A stretch of 64,000 bases of DNA. Source: Vitellaria paradoxa (lineage: Eukaryota; Streptophyta; Magnoliopsida; Ericales; Sapotaceae). Below, in pieces: positions 1 through 26,600 of this stretch (the first letter of the stretch is position 1; every line of letters begins with the position of its first letter). The stretch is from assembly GCA_019916065.1 (NCBI GenBank), contig CM034240.1, positions 18,399,894-18,463,893 on the forward strand, in the 5' to 3' direction. The notes under the pieces are model-generated. The model had not been told where the DNA came from and did no database searches. It was given only the letters and a program-made list of their open reading frames with translations. The position numbers were made by a program, and so were the translations under genes.

Positions 1-2700
1 ATTAGGATTTGCAGAAATATATAAATTTATAAAAATTTATAAAAATTCACGTAGTTCAAGATGAAAAAAAATTTTGTAAACCAACGTCTTTCAGAGGTCT
101 AAATGGGCCCTCATTTCTATAGAATTAATTCAAACTCTCACTTTTGTGCACCCTCATAATTCAATCATTATTTGGATAGTACACAAGCACTACTAACTTA
201 TATATTTTTTTCGCTTTTGTAGGCTAGGATGACAAAATTACTCATTTTTGGTAAATGCACGCATTACATGTTATACTTAAAAAAGATATAAAGTTATTAT
301 GAATGGAGACGAGAACTGATATAAAAATTTTAAAATTCATCTAATGGGATAAGAATGGTCCATTGTGTCTTATATCTATTTACATATTTATATATTAATT
401 AATATTTATATAAGTAAGTCTATTTGCACTATACAAATAATCTATTACACTTTACTTTTTTATTAATTGAAATTACAAACTAACCTATTTAGTTAGTTAT
501 TTTTATATATAATTTAAAATGATATAATTTCTATTCATAAATAAACTTATAGAAATTTGAACAAAAACTTTTAAACTTAGTTTAGTACAAGGGAGTAGAA
601 AAAATATTTTAAAGAGTAAAATAAATTTTATTTATATTTATGTCTTTAACAAGCATATTAAAATAATTTTTATTTTATTTTATTTTCTAACTAAAGTAAA
701 CAACAAAATTAATTTTTTTCGTTTATTTTTTTTTTACAAACTTTTGTCATCACTCTTAAGTTATTTAGTAGGGTTTATATGTACTTTTCAAAAAAAATAT
801 CATAAGTAAATTAATGTATCAAAAAATTAACTTTTAAGGAAAAAAAAAAAGATTTACCAAACAAACTATAAGCATAATTATTCTGAAAATTTAGTTCAAT
901 TTTTTATATTATGAATTTTTAAAAAAAAAAAAAGTTAGAATTGAAAATGTTTGTTGCAGTAAGATTACTTATAAGTCGTAAATGGATTTTTTTTCAAAAA
1001 TTACGGTGGTAATATCTGACTTGTCAAGAAATTTAAAAAGGCAAAATTATTTTTGATAAGTTTTTTTCTCAATATTTTATTTTAAAAAATATTTTCTATC
1101 ATAAAATAAAAGTATTTATGACATTATAATTATAGTTTAGTTTAAATTTTTGTATAAGAATATTTGTGACATTATAATTATGTTTAAGAAATGATGAAAA
1201 GAAGGGGGGTGACTGTGTAATTTCAATTTATGAAAAAAACAAAATGGAGTACAAGAGGAAATTAGTGGAGTACAAATAGGCCAAACTTATATGTATATAT
1301 TTACAATAAAGTATATCAGGGAAGTGATATTAGCAGTTCAATTTTACCTTTTTACACTCCAAAAATGTTATTTATTTTAAGAAGTGATGGGGTGTGATTA
1401 GCACATAATATTGTACATTTTTATACACCTTTTTTATGTGCTAATTGCATAAAAATATTCACCTAAAAGTTAATTTCATTATGTATTTCTCATATACTTT
1501 TGTTTTGTGTTGATTGCAATTTTCAAGAATTAAATCTAGGCAATTGAAAGTCAAATCGACATAAAAATGCAAGAAGAAAAAATCTCATATGAATTTGAGG
1601 TTAATAAAAAAAAAAAAAAGAGATGGGGCTTAGAAAGAAGAAAAAATTCTAAGTGTAAAACCTTGTTCGCACAAGCCCTTGTACACACTTAGGTTCCGAC
1701 AAACAGAAGAGAGGTTCATCAAAAAGCCAAGAAAAAGCTAAGGCATGACCATAGTTCAAACAAGGGTTTGAACAACCTTTTTGTGCGCACCCTTGTTCGA
1801 ACCATGTGAGTCCTCTATAGATTTTTGTAATTCTCTATTAGTTTTAAAGGCTATTTGGTTATTCCAAACAATTAATTTATGCTATTAATGGAGGGTAATT
1901 ACTGAGAGTTAGGAATTAAGGATTAGATTAGATATTCATATAATTTTAGATAGAGGGTAGAGAGAGATTTTAAACCTTATTTGGTAGTTAGGAAAATTTT
2001 CTTTTCATTTTCTTTTAAAGAACTCCCTTGTAATTACTTCAATTTCAATATATATGTTTGAAGTTCTTTCATTACGATACTTGGGTAGTCTTTATTCTTG
2101 GATTCAAATCAAAAAGAGTAGATGATGTATGTGGATTTTCAAGGTAATTTGTACTTCAATGTTCAATTTTCTTTAGATTTGTAATGAATGATGATTGATT
2201 TTTTTGGATCATTTTAAATCATTAGTTGATGTTGCTAGATTAGCTTTAGATTGTATATTCCATGTACACTATTAGTGGGTTGCTAGTTGGAATTTTCATA
2301 CTCAAACTTAAAGATTTTGTATGTGGATTGCTACCTAAAATTTTCATGTACTCTATATGGATTATTGCACTTTAAGTGTTCAATCTAGAAACTCAATCAA
2401 GTGAACTTGATTTTACAATCAAATTGATTACTCGTTATTTTCTTTGAAAATCCATAAAAATCACTACTTGAATTGATTTAATCCAAGACCTTTTTATAAT
2501 TGTTTTTAGTTTCATTACATTTTCCTTTACAATTTTCTAAGTTAGATTTAACTATCGCCACCTAAGTTTTTGACAAAATGCTTAGATAGATTTCACATTT
2601 AAAATTCAAACTATTTTTTTTTTCATTGTGTGACACCTATTAACCAAGAGAAGAAGTATTGTAAGTTCATTGCACTTCTCCTTATGAGTACAACTAGTAC
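1..2700. other. AT-rich intergenic flank, no gene seen
   Basis: No reading frame, splice pattern or transposon terminus in this stretch is convincing. It is very AT-rich with many A and T runs. Around 1640-1810 there are short GC-richer phrases of the type 'cgcacccttgttcgaac', repeated in both orientations. They resemble phrases inside the long LTRs elsewhere in the window, so part of 1400-2650 may be an old LTR remnant, but I could not find its ends. Confidence 0.5.
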
Positions 2701-4933
2701 TGTAACACCCGGTATTTATTTTTAGCTATTTATGTATATTTTTAGGCCAATAAAATATTTAAACTGAGATTAAGATTTGGTAAATTTATTTTTTTTTTCT
2801 CGGCTGGGTTTAGCCCAAATTGATATTTCTTTGGACCACTGGGTTAAGGGCCCAGTCTTTTCTTCCTTTTCTTTTCTTTTCTATCTTTCTTCCTTCTCTT
2901 TTTCTTTTTCTTTTCTCCCTCATTCTTTTTTTGGGTTGGTTGCTAGGGACTTGGGAGGAAGAGAGAGAAAAAAGAGAAAAGAAAGAGATGAGAGAGAGGG
3001 TAGAGAGAGAAAGTGTGATTCAGAGTGGAAGGCTGACAAACTGGGATAGTATTTGAAGACGTGAACATCGTGGCGGTGATCGTTTGCAGTGATTTGGCCT
3101 GAGGTGGGAGAAATCAACTTTTGAAGGTTCGGAGTTCAACTGGTTTTATTCGTTTTTCTTCTCTTTTCTTCGGATTCCAAGTAGGTAAGACTTAGATACA
3201 TGTTTATACTTGTTGTTAGCATGATTTTGATATATCGTTTGTTTGATTTAGTGAAATATTGGTGGATTTGTGGTTATATGTGTATATGTATATATAAATG
3301 AGTATATATGTGTATATATAAATGAGTATATATGTGCATATCTATATGGAAATCTCATATTATTTTGAGTTGTTGTTGAGATAAATGTTAGATAAACACG
3401 TTTTCGAGATGTTTACACGTTTATATATGAATAATTGTTGATATTATGGCTTAAATGGATAATTTGGGATATTTTGGTTCGAACTTTGTCAAAAACAAAT
3501 CAGCAAATGGAATTTTTGGGCACCACGTCTGGACAGCTCGCTGTCCGCACAGGGGTTCAGATGGGGTTATACGTTTCTGGGCAATGTTGTTCTGACAACG
3601 GTCCGAATAGCCCCTTTGTCCGCACGGGAGTCCAGACGATAGAATGTTGAGATTTCCAAAATTTTTATATTCTGAGTTTTAAATCATTGATTGTTGCTTA
3701 GGACCTCTAGGTATTGATTTTAAATGATTAAATGCACCCCAAATCATCCTCAAGTTAATAAGAATGTATTTTTATATTAAGATGATGTTTATTTACATGA
3801 TTGAGCATATCATGTGCATAGGTCTAGGGTTGCATCATCCAGTTTGATATTGTGATTATTAATTGGCCGAGAGTGCCATATTTGTGTTGTGACGTGTCGA
3901 GGTATAGGTCATATATATAGACGGGATCATTGATTTTAATAAGAAAATGAATAAATGAAATTTTGAAAACATCGGATGATCCACAGTTGATATATATGAC
4001 TAGAACATTTTGAGTTGAGACGTTAATTATAAGATATGACTTTAAGATTTTTTCCAGATTACAGTTAGACCTTACTTGAGCTAAATGGAAACCTGACTAG
4101 GGGTGTAACTTGGTTTCGTAGCAGAAGGGTTAGGGGGTGCAACTCGGTTCCCCTAGTTCTTAAACCTATGTGGTATAACTCAGTTTCCTAGCAGAAAGGC
4201 CAAGGGGTGTAACTCAGTTCCGCTAAATCTTACACCTGTGAGGGTGTAACTTAGTTCCCCACTCGTGATATCTATTGAAATATACATTCGCCGTAAGCGT
4301 AAACAGTGCGGTTGGTGACCTTGCGTGTTTTGCTAAACGTCACTCGTCCCAAGATAAGATTGGGGGTAAATGGAGATTAGAGAATGTATTGGCTATTACA
4401 TTATATCACATGCGTATGATTATATTATATTTTTTGTAGAGATTGTTGTGAGTATTAGAATATGTTGATTATTGTTCATGCGTGCACACCTGCACAATCC
4501 TACCTACTAGGCGGTAGTGTTCGTCCTATCCTTATTTCAGTTGATCCCACGAGACTAAAGAATAGCCACTCGGAGCTTAACTGAGACCAATTGATTGACT
4601 TAGCCTGTTATTTTATTTTCTCATTGCATTAATGTATTCTTATTTGTATGACTCGAGATGTAGGTCCCAAACTTATTTGTATTTGATATTGTATTATTAT
4701 GAGGTTATTATTGTTGTGTAAGTCTTGGATTGTGTTATCAGAGTGTGATGTCAGCTATTATTATTGTGATAGTAATTCTATTATCATTCTAGGTGGAAAT
4801 GAGAGACGATGTTAACAAGTCTGATTGTTATTATTAAATTACGACTTAACTTTGTAATAAATTTTTGTTTATTTTGATTAATTCTCATATTTTCATACCG
4901 TTCGTCTCAGACAATTAAGTTAAGGGAGTGACA
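2701..4933 (+). mobile_element. Solo LTR of a Ty3/gypsy-like retrotransposon
   Basis: The segment starts TGTAACACCCGG and ends GGGAGTGACA, the TG...CA ends typical of long chromovirus LTRs in plants. Near its start it has a pyrimidine-rich then purine-rich leader (about 2855-3015). This matches the layout of two other LTRs in the window, where a TATA box precedes a purine-rich leader. A five-fold repeat of a 'ggtgtaactcggttcc' phrase lies at 4099-4263. No gag or pol coding and no second LTR follows, so it is read as a solo LTR. The flanking 5-mers AGTAC and GGTAT match at only three of five positions, so the target duplication is not clean and the ends are tentative. Confidence 0.6.
4099..4263 (+). 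repeat. Short tandem repeats inside the solo LTR
   Basis: About five degenerate copies of a 35-45 bp unit built around 'ggggtgtaactcggttccc' and 'agcagaaggg' lie head to tail. Such arrays are common in the U5 part of long plant LTRs. No function is visible. Confidence 0.6.
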
Positions 4934-5086
4934 GGTATTTTACCATTTTACAAATTTAAATTGTTACAACTGACCGCCTTACACTTGGGGGTGTAAAACG
5001 TACTCTTCATTGAGATGATACAAATAGGGTGTATAAGATTAAATTTGCAGTGCAAAACATCAAAACCCATATTCGAATATAGGGAC

Positions 5087-5414
5087 TTAAGTGGAACAGC
5101 GTCGTTTTGAGGAAAAAAAACATCCAAACGACGTCGTTTTGAATTGACTGCTACGGCCCGACTGCAGCCCCCCCTCTCGTGGCCCGCTGACGTCCATGGG
5201 CTCGCGCTGTCTCACGGAGGAGCCCCGCCCTGAGAAAGGCCCCGCGCAGAATGGGCACGAGTCAACCCATGCCTGATCTCTTCCCTTGCTGGGAAGAAGT
5301 TTCCAACTTTCCACTTCGCCTTATCCATTTTCACTGTAAATAATTAGATTATCCGTAACAAACACCCAGAAAATGATCGATTTTGCAAAGTCTATCTTCG
5401 ACCGCTGTCTTTCT
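5087..5414 (+). promoter_or_regulatory. Probable promoter and 5' leader of the poly(A) polymerase gene
   Basis: This is a local GC-rich island just upstream of the first coding exon in otherwise AT-rich DNA. It holds a 14 bp perfect palindrome AAACGACGTCGTTT at 5126-5139 with a GACGTC (bZIP C-box type) core, and a related half-site at 5099-5110. A good donor, TTTCT|GTAAGC, occurs at 5415, so the first transcribed exon may end there and be joined across a 5'-UTR intron to the ATG exon. No convincing TATA box is seen. The transcription start and the acceptor of this UTR intron are not determined. Confidence 0.45.
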
Positions 5415-6091
5415 GTAAGCAATTGTCTGTCTCCGTCGTTTTATACTCCAGCTTTTGATATGTGTGTGTGTACGTATGTATAGACCGGATGTATGTGATT
5501 GTTCCCTTCTATTTTGGTTTTGGATTCCAGGTTTCCTTCTTGATTTGGGTTTGATGTTCTGTTGGTGACTTTGGTCGAAGAAAGTTGGAGATTTTTGGAA
5601 TTCAGACCTTTGGCGATAGTTTAATTGGGGGTTTAAATGATTATCTCCTATTAATTTGTTATTGTTCAATGTCTAGCCTTGCGGCTTGTTCCTAGACAAA
5701 TATTATAGAAAATCATAGATGCCCGAGTGAGGTTATTTTGCATTCAGTTATCTGCTCTCATAACAAGTATCAATTCTAGGGTTTGTCTTTTCTTTTCTTT
5801 CTCTATTTTTTTTTTTTTTTTGGTTCTTCACTTTATTTGTAGATGAAGCTCAGTTTTAGTGGGTTTTTTTTATCCTGTGAAGTAGTATATTAAACAATAT
5901 TTCATTAGTGTGTTTCTTTGTGTTTTTTTCCCCCCCTTCTCTCTCTCTCTCTCTCTCTCTCCCCCCCCCCCTTTTATATAACTACAATTCCTTGTTTTCC
6001 TCTTGAAAAAGGTAAAATCTGTGCATTACTGTCAATAAAATAGTGCACTTAAGATTTACATTATTGAAATTAATTTTTCATATTAAAATCA

Positions 6092-20006
<13,915 letters not shown>

Positions 20007-20264
20007 CGCAATATTTATTGAACGTCCGTTGTGCGCTCTTTGCTTAACTTGAGAGTTGGGGGCGGGGAAAAAAATGTCCTTGCTTTTTTTCTTTCTTCTG
20101 TAATATAAGGTCAAATCATATATATAGTAAACAAATATTTAATCTCAGTGTTTTCTTCTCTTTTCCATTTCCGGTTTCTGTATGGTAATAATATATAATA
20201 CAAGTGGATAATTTATATGAGAGCCGATTTGTGCATTACAATTTGTTAACCTCTACTTGGTAGT

Positions 20265-20887
20265 TAGGGATGTCAACGGGGCGGGTATGGGGCGGGTATG
20301 ACCTTCCCCGTCCCCATCCCCGTTTAGCAATACCCTTACCCGTCCCCATCCCCGTTTCGGGGAAAAATTTTTTTCCCATACCCGTCCCCACAAAATAATG
20401 AATTCCCCATCCCCATCCCCGTTTACCCGCCAAGTGTATTAATTATTACAAATTATATATTATATGTATAAAATAAATATTTAAAATTATTATAAATATT
20501 ATATGTATTAAATAAAAAAATATATTACATATATATATTAAATAAAAATTAAAAATATATATATATAATATTTGACTTTGACTAATGCACTTAACCAAAG
20601 ATGAAGTGGTCTTTATTTATAATCGCACAAGACCTTTACTTCTTTGTGAGAAACCGATGTGGGACTTCTAAAGGAGTCACCACGCCAACAAAATTAACAA
20701 AAAAATATTTAAACGGGTACGGGGCGGGGTGGGGACTACCGTACCCGTCCCCGTCCCCATACCCGTGCGGGTAACATTTCAAATCTCCATACCCGTCCCC
20801 GTCCCCACTATTAACATCCCCATACCCTCCCTGAACGGGGCGGGTGAAACGGGTACCCATCGGATACGGGTATATTTGACATCCCTA
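20265..20887. mobile_element. Non-autonomous hAT element with perfect 8 bp target duplication
   Basis: This 623 bp element starts TAGGGATGTCAA and ends TTGACATCCCTA, inverted repeats of at least 12 bp. TTGGTAGT flanks it on both sides (20257-20264 and 20888-20895), a perfect 8 bp duplication as expected for hAT. The subterminal arms are unusual arrays of GGGGCGGGTATGG / CCCCGTCCCCATCCC units, while the core is AT-rich. It has no transposase. Confidence 0.9.
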
Positions 20888-20895
20888 TTGGTAGT

Positions 20896-21434
20896 GGGGT
20901 GCACAATCTTGAAAATCTTATGTGCCATTTCGTATATCTGTTTTAAATATGTTCTCCATTTCATGTTTTTTAAAATAAGAAGAATAGGTAAAAATTCATT
21001 CGGTGTTCGAGTTTTCAAAACTTGTTTAAAAAACAAAAAATGGGTTTACACGCGAAATGTAAACCCAAAATAAAGAGAATCTTAAAATACGGAAAATAAA
21101 AAATATCAAACAAAATATATTTTTCACGAGAAACTTCTTTCCTAATTGCTATCCAAATGAAAGTGAAAAGCAACCTGTGGGTTAATGAGTTGTGCTCCAG
21201 ATGCATCAATTTCTGCCACAGATGCAACAAGTGTACATAAATGCTAACTAACGCAATTGTCCAACAGGAAGAGAAATGGGTCCTCTTCGAAGACCCCTTG
21301 GGTTGATTAGAGCTCTTTTGATTAAATATGTGGTTGGAATTTCCTACTTTTTTTGGATCTGATGAGTCACGGATATTATCCCATTCTTCCCCTGTTTTTA
21401 TTTGTTTTATTTGCTGATGTCATAAATATCTATA

Positions 21435-21466
<32 letters not shown>

Positions 21467-23580
21467 GAAAGATTTATTTTTTTTTTATTTTCTGAAATAT
21501 CACTGAAATCAAACTTATTATAGTGGCTTACAGAAGAAAAAATTTATATTACTAAATTAAATTCAAATTTTAAATGAATTAAAAATTCTACAATTACATC
21601 AAAAATGCACCCTTTAATCGAGAGTGGTTTTCTTAAATACATCCTTGGAAAAATAAATTAATATATGCTGTAAATCTTTTTTTAAACATTTTTTTCATAA
21701 AGGTTTTTGATTTCTGTTACCAATGAAACACTTAACGTCAGATTAAATGCATAATTTACGCTCGTTTTGGTTTGAGAAAAAATGATTAAAAAAATATAAA
21801 TTATTTTCTTTACATTTTTTTCTTCATTTTCACTGTCTTATTTTTTTTCTATATTTTCTCTATAATTAGGGGTGAACAAAATGCACCTAAAAATAAAACC
21901 ATTCTTACCTTTGTGGGTTTGGTGAGTTAGTTCTATTAGGAGTTCGATTCAATTTGGGCTTGAAAAATTGTCAATTTCAACAACAACTCAACCCAAAATT
22001 TAAAGTTTATTATTACATAAAATAAAGAGATTACACTATAATAAAATAGAATAAAATTAGGTTAGTTATAGGTCTATCACGGACTAGGGTATTTATTTAT
22101 TTTTTCATTTCGTGTAATTTTTTAAATTTATGTAACTAAATTCAAACGATCATAACTTTTAACCAATTCTAAAACTAATAAAAAATAATTAAAAAAATAT
22201 AATTTATTTAATATGCAAGACATGAAAAAAAGGAGAGATCATAATTTAGACTTAGTTGGCATGCCACTGGACAGTTTTTTTTTTTTTATCAACTTTTTTC
22301 GGCTCATTTGAACTTTTTTTATTAATTAATTTTATTATTTATTTGGTACATTTTAAACATATTATTCATATTGATTAAAAGAAATTGTAAAACAAATACT
22401 CCAAAATAAAAAAATAAATAAATAAACTCATATTCATATGAAAAAATTGATTATAAAAAATTATATAACGAGAACATTAGAATAACATATTAGAAAGAAA
22501 TCTCTCCCTCTCTCTCTTTCTTTCTAAATGTTTGGGTGCAATTGATTTCGTAATAAGTGTAACTAATTTTGCACCAAATATAACCTATTTTTGCAAAAAA
22601 TATTGATGTTGGAATGAAGTGCTCTACTTCTCTAAAGCCAGTTGTGTTAACTATGGCTAATCTGAGTGTAATTGATTTTGCACTAGGTGAAACTTTATTC
22701 TGGACTTGACTCTCTTACTCTTTCGGTTTCTATTATTTTTTTATTTTTGTAAATCTCAACCCTTCATTCTTATATAAGAACTGATAATGCAAATTTAATT
22801 TATAATAAATGTAAAGATAATTACAATTTGAAGATAAAAAATAAATATAATGGAACCCATAACAAAATATATAGTCGGCCTTTAAATGAAAATGGAGGGT
22901 TAAGATTTACAAAAGCAAAAAAGTAAAAACAAAAGAAGCAGGTGTTGGACCCCTTCATTCTACGTTAGACATAAATATTGAACTTAATCCTCTTTTTTTT
23001 TCTTAAATATTGAACTTAATCCTTTTTTTTTAATTGTTCTTCGTCTTTAATTTAAGGTTTGCTCTTATTCTAAATAATAGTAATAATAAATTTATGCATC
23101 ATTAGGAGATCAATAATTGAAATTAAGTTTTGCTGTTGGATTCAATTTTCATTATTTTTCTTTTTCTTCAACTTGAAATATGTGAAAAGAGAAATGAGTA
23201 GAAAAGAGGTTAAAATAATTAATATTGAAATTTTTGAGATTAGTTTAGATCTAAAGTTTACTTCTTTGGAGTTTCAAAAATTCTATTCATCAAAATAGAA
23301 ATATTATTAAAAATGTATTATTATTATTATTATTATTTTTTAATTTTTCGTGTAGAGTTCCAATGAGTAACTTTCATAAAAGTTTCAAACTTTTATTAAA
23401 AGCTTGGTTACCGAGCGGGTTTTTACTACAAGCCAAACAAAGCTTACTTTGACAGGTGCATTCGCGTTTAGTGGGTAGTAATGCATTCGTTCCTGCTTTT
23501 ACGTCCCTGGCCCCCACGCAACCGTCCTTTAGGCATTTTACAGCCATGCGGCCTTTTGTCTGCACACTGAGATGTTGAAG
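20896..23580. other. Intergenic DNA between the poly(A) polymerase and DUF599 genes
   Basis: No gene is supported. At 20900-21115 there is a MITE-like stretch ('gtgccatttcg', 'aaacttgtttaaaaaacaaaaaatgggttt'). An (AT)n tract lies at about 21437-21466. A possible splice acceptor preceded by a perfect branch-point-like CTAAC occurs at 21244-21267 (see findings). The rest is AT-rich single-copy-looking sequence with short A/T runs. Confidence 0.5.
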
Positions 23581-23622
23581 AGAGAGAGACAGAGAGAGAG
23601 AGAGACAGAGAGTGGTGAAAAG
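23581..23622 (+). repeat. GA-rich microsatellite in the DUF599 5' leader
   Basis: GAGAGAGAC/AGAGAGAGAG repeats lie immediately upstream of the ATG at 23628. They are probably part of the 5' UTR. GA/CT tracts near transcription starts are common in plants and are also seen next to the RING gene here. Confidence 0.7.
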
Positions 23623-23627
23623 GGTAG

Positions 23628-26600
23628 ATGGAGGAGCGGGAGTTAGACTATGTATTGGTACCCCTGGGTTTGACGGTATTTGCCATCTATCATGTTTGGC
23701 TTCTCTTCAACATACTGCGCCATCCCAGACGAACTGTCATCGGTCTCAATGCTGAGAGTCGTCGACAATGGGTCTTCTCCATGATGGCGGTTAGTCTTCC
23801 TAATCTCTCCGACCATAGATTTTTGTGGGTTTATGCATAAGAATAAATACCAACCTATGCAAAATATACTATTTGTTGGTTATTATTGCCTTTGTAGCTA
23901 TTATTACATCTTTTTGTACTTCGTGTTGTTGCTAGTTATGCTGAAACTGCGAGTATATGTTGATCTAGACCCAGATGGGTTTGTGATAGAATCATTTATT
24001 TGTTGTCTAATCTGCAGTTGATAGATTTCTGAATGATGAATGATGTTGGGACAAATTCGGGATTTTTTTTCCTTCCATATTTTTGTTAGTATTTAGGGTT
24101 AGTTTGGATTCAAAAAAAGCTTTTTTTTTTGGGGGGGCGGGGTCTTATATAAGTTTTTTTCACCAAAAGTTGAATTTCTTTTTAAAATCTGTAATTTTTT
24201 GACGTATTAATTGCATTCCTAAAAAAATAAAAAATAAAAAATTATTATTCGTTTGAGTAAATGATATTCATTTGGCTAAAAAAATAACGAAAAAGCTGAT
24301 TTTTTTATTTTTTTTTCTAGCTTTTATCCAAATGGATGTGAATTTTTTATTTTTATTTTTTATGAATGTGATTAATATGCCTAAAACCTACAATTTCTAA
24401 AAAGAAAATCAAATTTTTGTAAAAACAGCCATATAAGACGAAAAAGCTATCAAAAAAATTGACAACTTTTTTGAATTCAAACAAAGCCTTATCCAGATTG
24501 ATAAAAATCAAGCTTCTCAAATCGTCACTCGTTGCCAATTAGTTCTGAGTTGAAAGAGTTAGGTTTGGGTCTCTTTGCTGGGTTGTGCACTCCTCAGGCT
24601 TGATGCTTCGCCGCTGAGGTTGCCTCCTAAACACCACTACTAATTAATTAATTTTGAGTTGGATGGTCTGACATTCTTCAAAATGGGTCCTGAAGTTGTT
24701 AATGATGTGGTGCTATGATAGTGATATTCTTTGCAATATATATATTTTTACCCATACCTTGTGAATGGTTCAGTGTGAAGACTGTAAAGGCAGTTGTTGA
24801 ATCTTGCACATTTTGTTAAAATGTCTGAGCAGTATCTAGGGAAGATATATACTACCTATCTGATTACATCTGTTAATTATATGCCTTCCTCTTATTTTAA
24901 GCCTAATCCTGGATGTCTGCATTCTACGATAACTTCCTTTTATTTTTAATTGTCATGTGTTGATTCCTTAGATTTGCTTTCTATAGACTTCCTCTGAGAT
25001 GTTTAGAGGACTTGGTAATACTCTTTTGTAGGACTTGTCAAGACAGGAGATCATTGATTTTTTCATTATTATTGCACGCTTATTTACTGATGAGCCTTTG
25101 TGTGCCTAAGTGTCCTGTGCATAGGATCATAGTTGAGGTCGCATTCAAGGAAACTTCTAGTTATTTTGGCATAATTTTTTAAGTTTATCACAACTGCAAA
25201 GGAATTGTGTCTTACTGAAGATGTGCCAACTGCTATCCCTGACCATTACATGTGCTACTGAATCCAACACTGGTAGTCCAGCCATTGCAAATATCCTTAT
25301 AATGTTGTTTCATTTGAATCTACATGTGTGGACATTTTTGTTGATAGGATGGCTATTCAAGTTGAATTCCATACTCTGCTACATGGATAGAAATATCATT
25401 TTGTTCATGAAAAGCTTGATCAAACAATAGGTTTCTTGACACAGTACAAAATAGAAATAGGAATCAAACAAGACACTGAAATCATTAAGTGGGAACATTG
25501 TTGTTATTTTATCCATCGAGCTACACTTATTTTTTCCCCATTTAGTTTCTTTGGGAGCTCACACTTGTGGGTCTGCAAAGATTCCTTTCCACTGTCTGTA
25601 TGTTGTGAACCAAACTTTACCTCTTGTTGACTGTGGGATCAATCCAATCCCAGATTCTCTCTCTCTCTCTCCCCCCCCCCCCCAAGGGAAAAAAAGCCCT
25701 GCAACTTCAGCCTTTTAATTTTGGTGGTACGTGAAGATGAGGGACAAAGCAAAACAACAACCCAAAAAATAATAATAATAATAATAAATAAATAAATAAA
25801 TAATAAGCCATTCAAGTTGAGGCACTACTCCAGGCAGTCCTTGATCAGCTTCCTTGAGGATGTGTTTCAACCTGAGCTGTAAAAAAGGTCTAATCACTTT
25901 CTCAGTAGCCATTTCCAAAATCATCTACTGAAAACCTTCGTCCTACGAAAGTTTGAGACAGTTCCCAGTAGCTATTAGCTAACTTACAGAATTAGGACTC
26001 CTGCCCAGGATTGCACCGATATCAGTCCACTGAGTCCAGTTCTGGCCTCTAGGAGATTCCATCTATTTTAACCTGCACCCAACCATCTGAAGGAACAATT
26101 CAACATATTAGTTCCTGGCAGGCTTAGGGCCCTTAATGACTTCTGTATGCAGTTCCTAAAATTTCTTGAGAGGAATCCCATGGTCTTAGTTTTATCGTAA
26201 CAAATTGATATGAACTAACATGCCTTACTGGAGATAGTAAATAGAGAAGTCCTAAGGTAACACAATTGTTAACAACAAGCCCTCTCCTGTTGGAAGTCTT
26301 CCAAAGGGATAAATCCAGGAATACAAGAACTCATTCTCCAAGTCAAAAGACTCAATTTTTAGTTCTAAATTTGGGATTTAGAGAGTAAATTGCTTCCCTT
26401 CCCTTTAGAAGGTTAGAAGGTTTAGCAGAGCTCTCTAACTTGGCATGACCCAATATCACTTTACTGCATCATTCTCAAAACATTTTGAAGGATAACCAAT
26501 AAGTAAATGGCAACTATCCATGGGAACAACATCACACCACACCTCATCTTAATAATTCTTCCCAATTGAAAAATTAACTAAGCATTCCCCATTTCCTTTC

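Noticed and set aside
2777..3117. Three overlapping frames in the pyrimidine/purine block of the first LTR
   Set aside because: They are translations of a CT/GA-rich leader; the low-complexity Phe/Ser or Arg/Glu content is not a protein.
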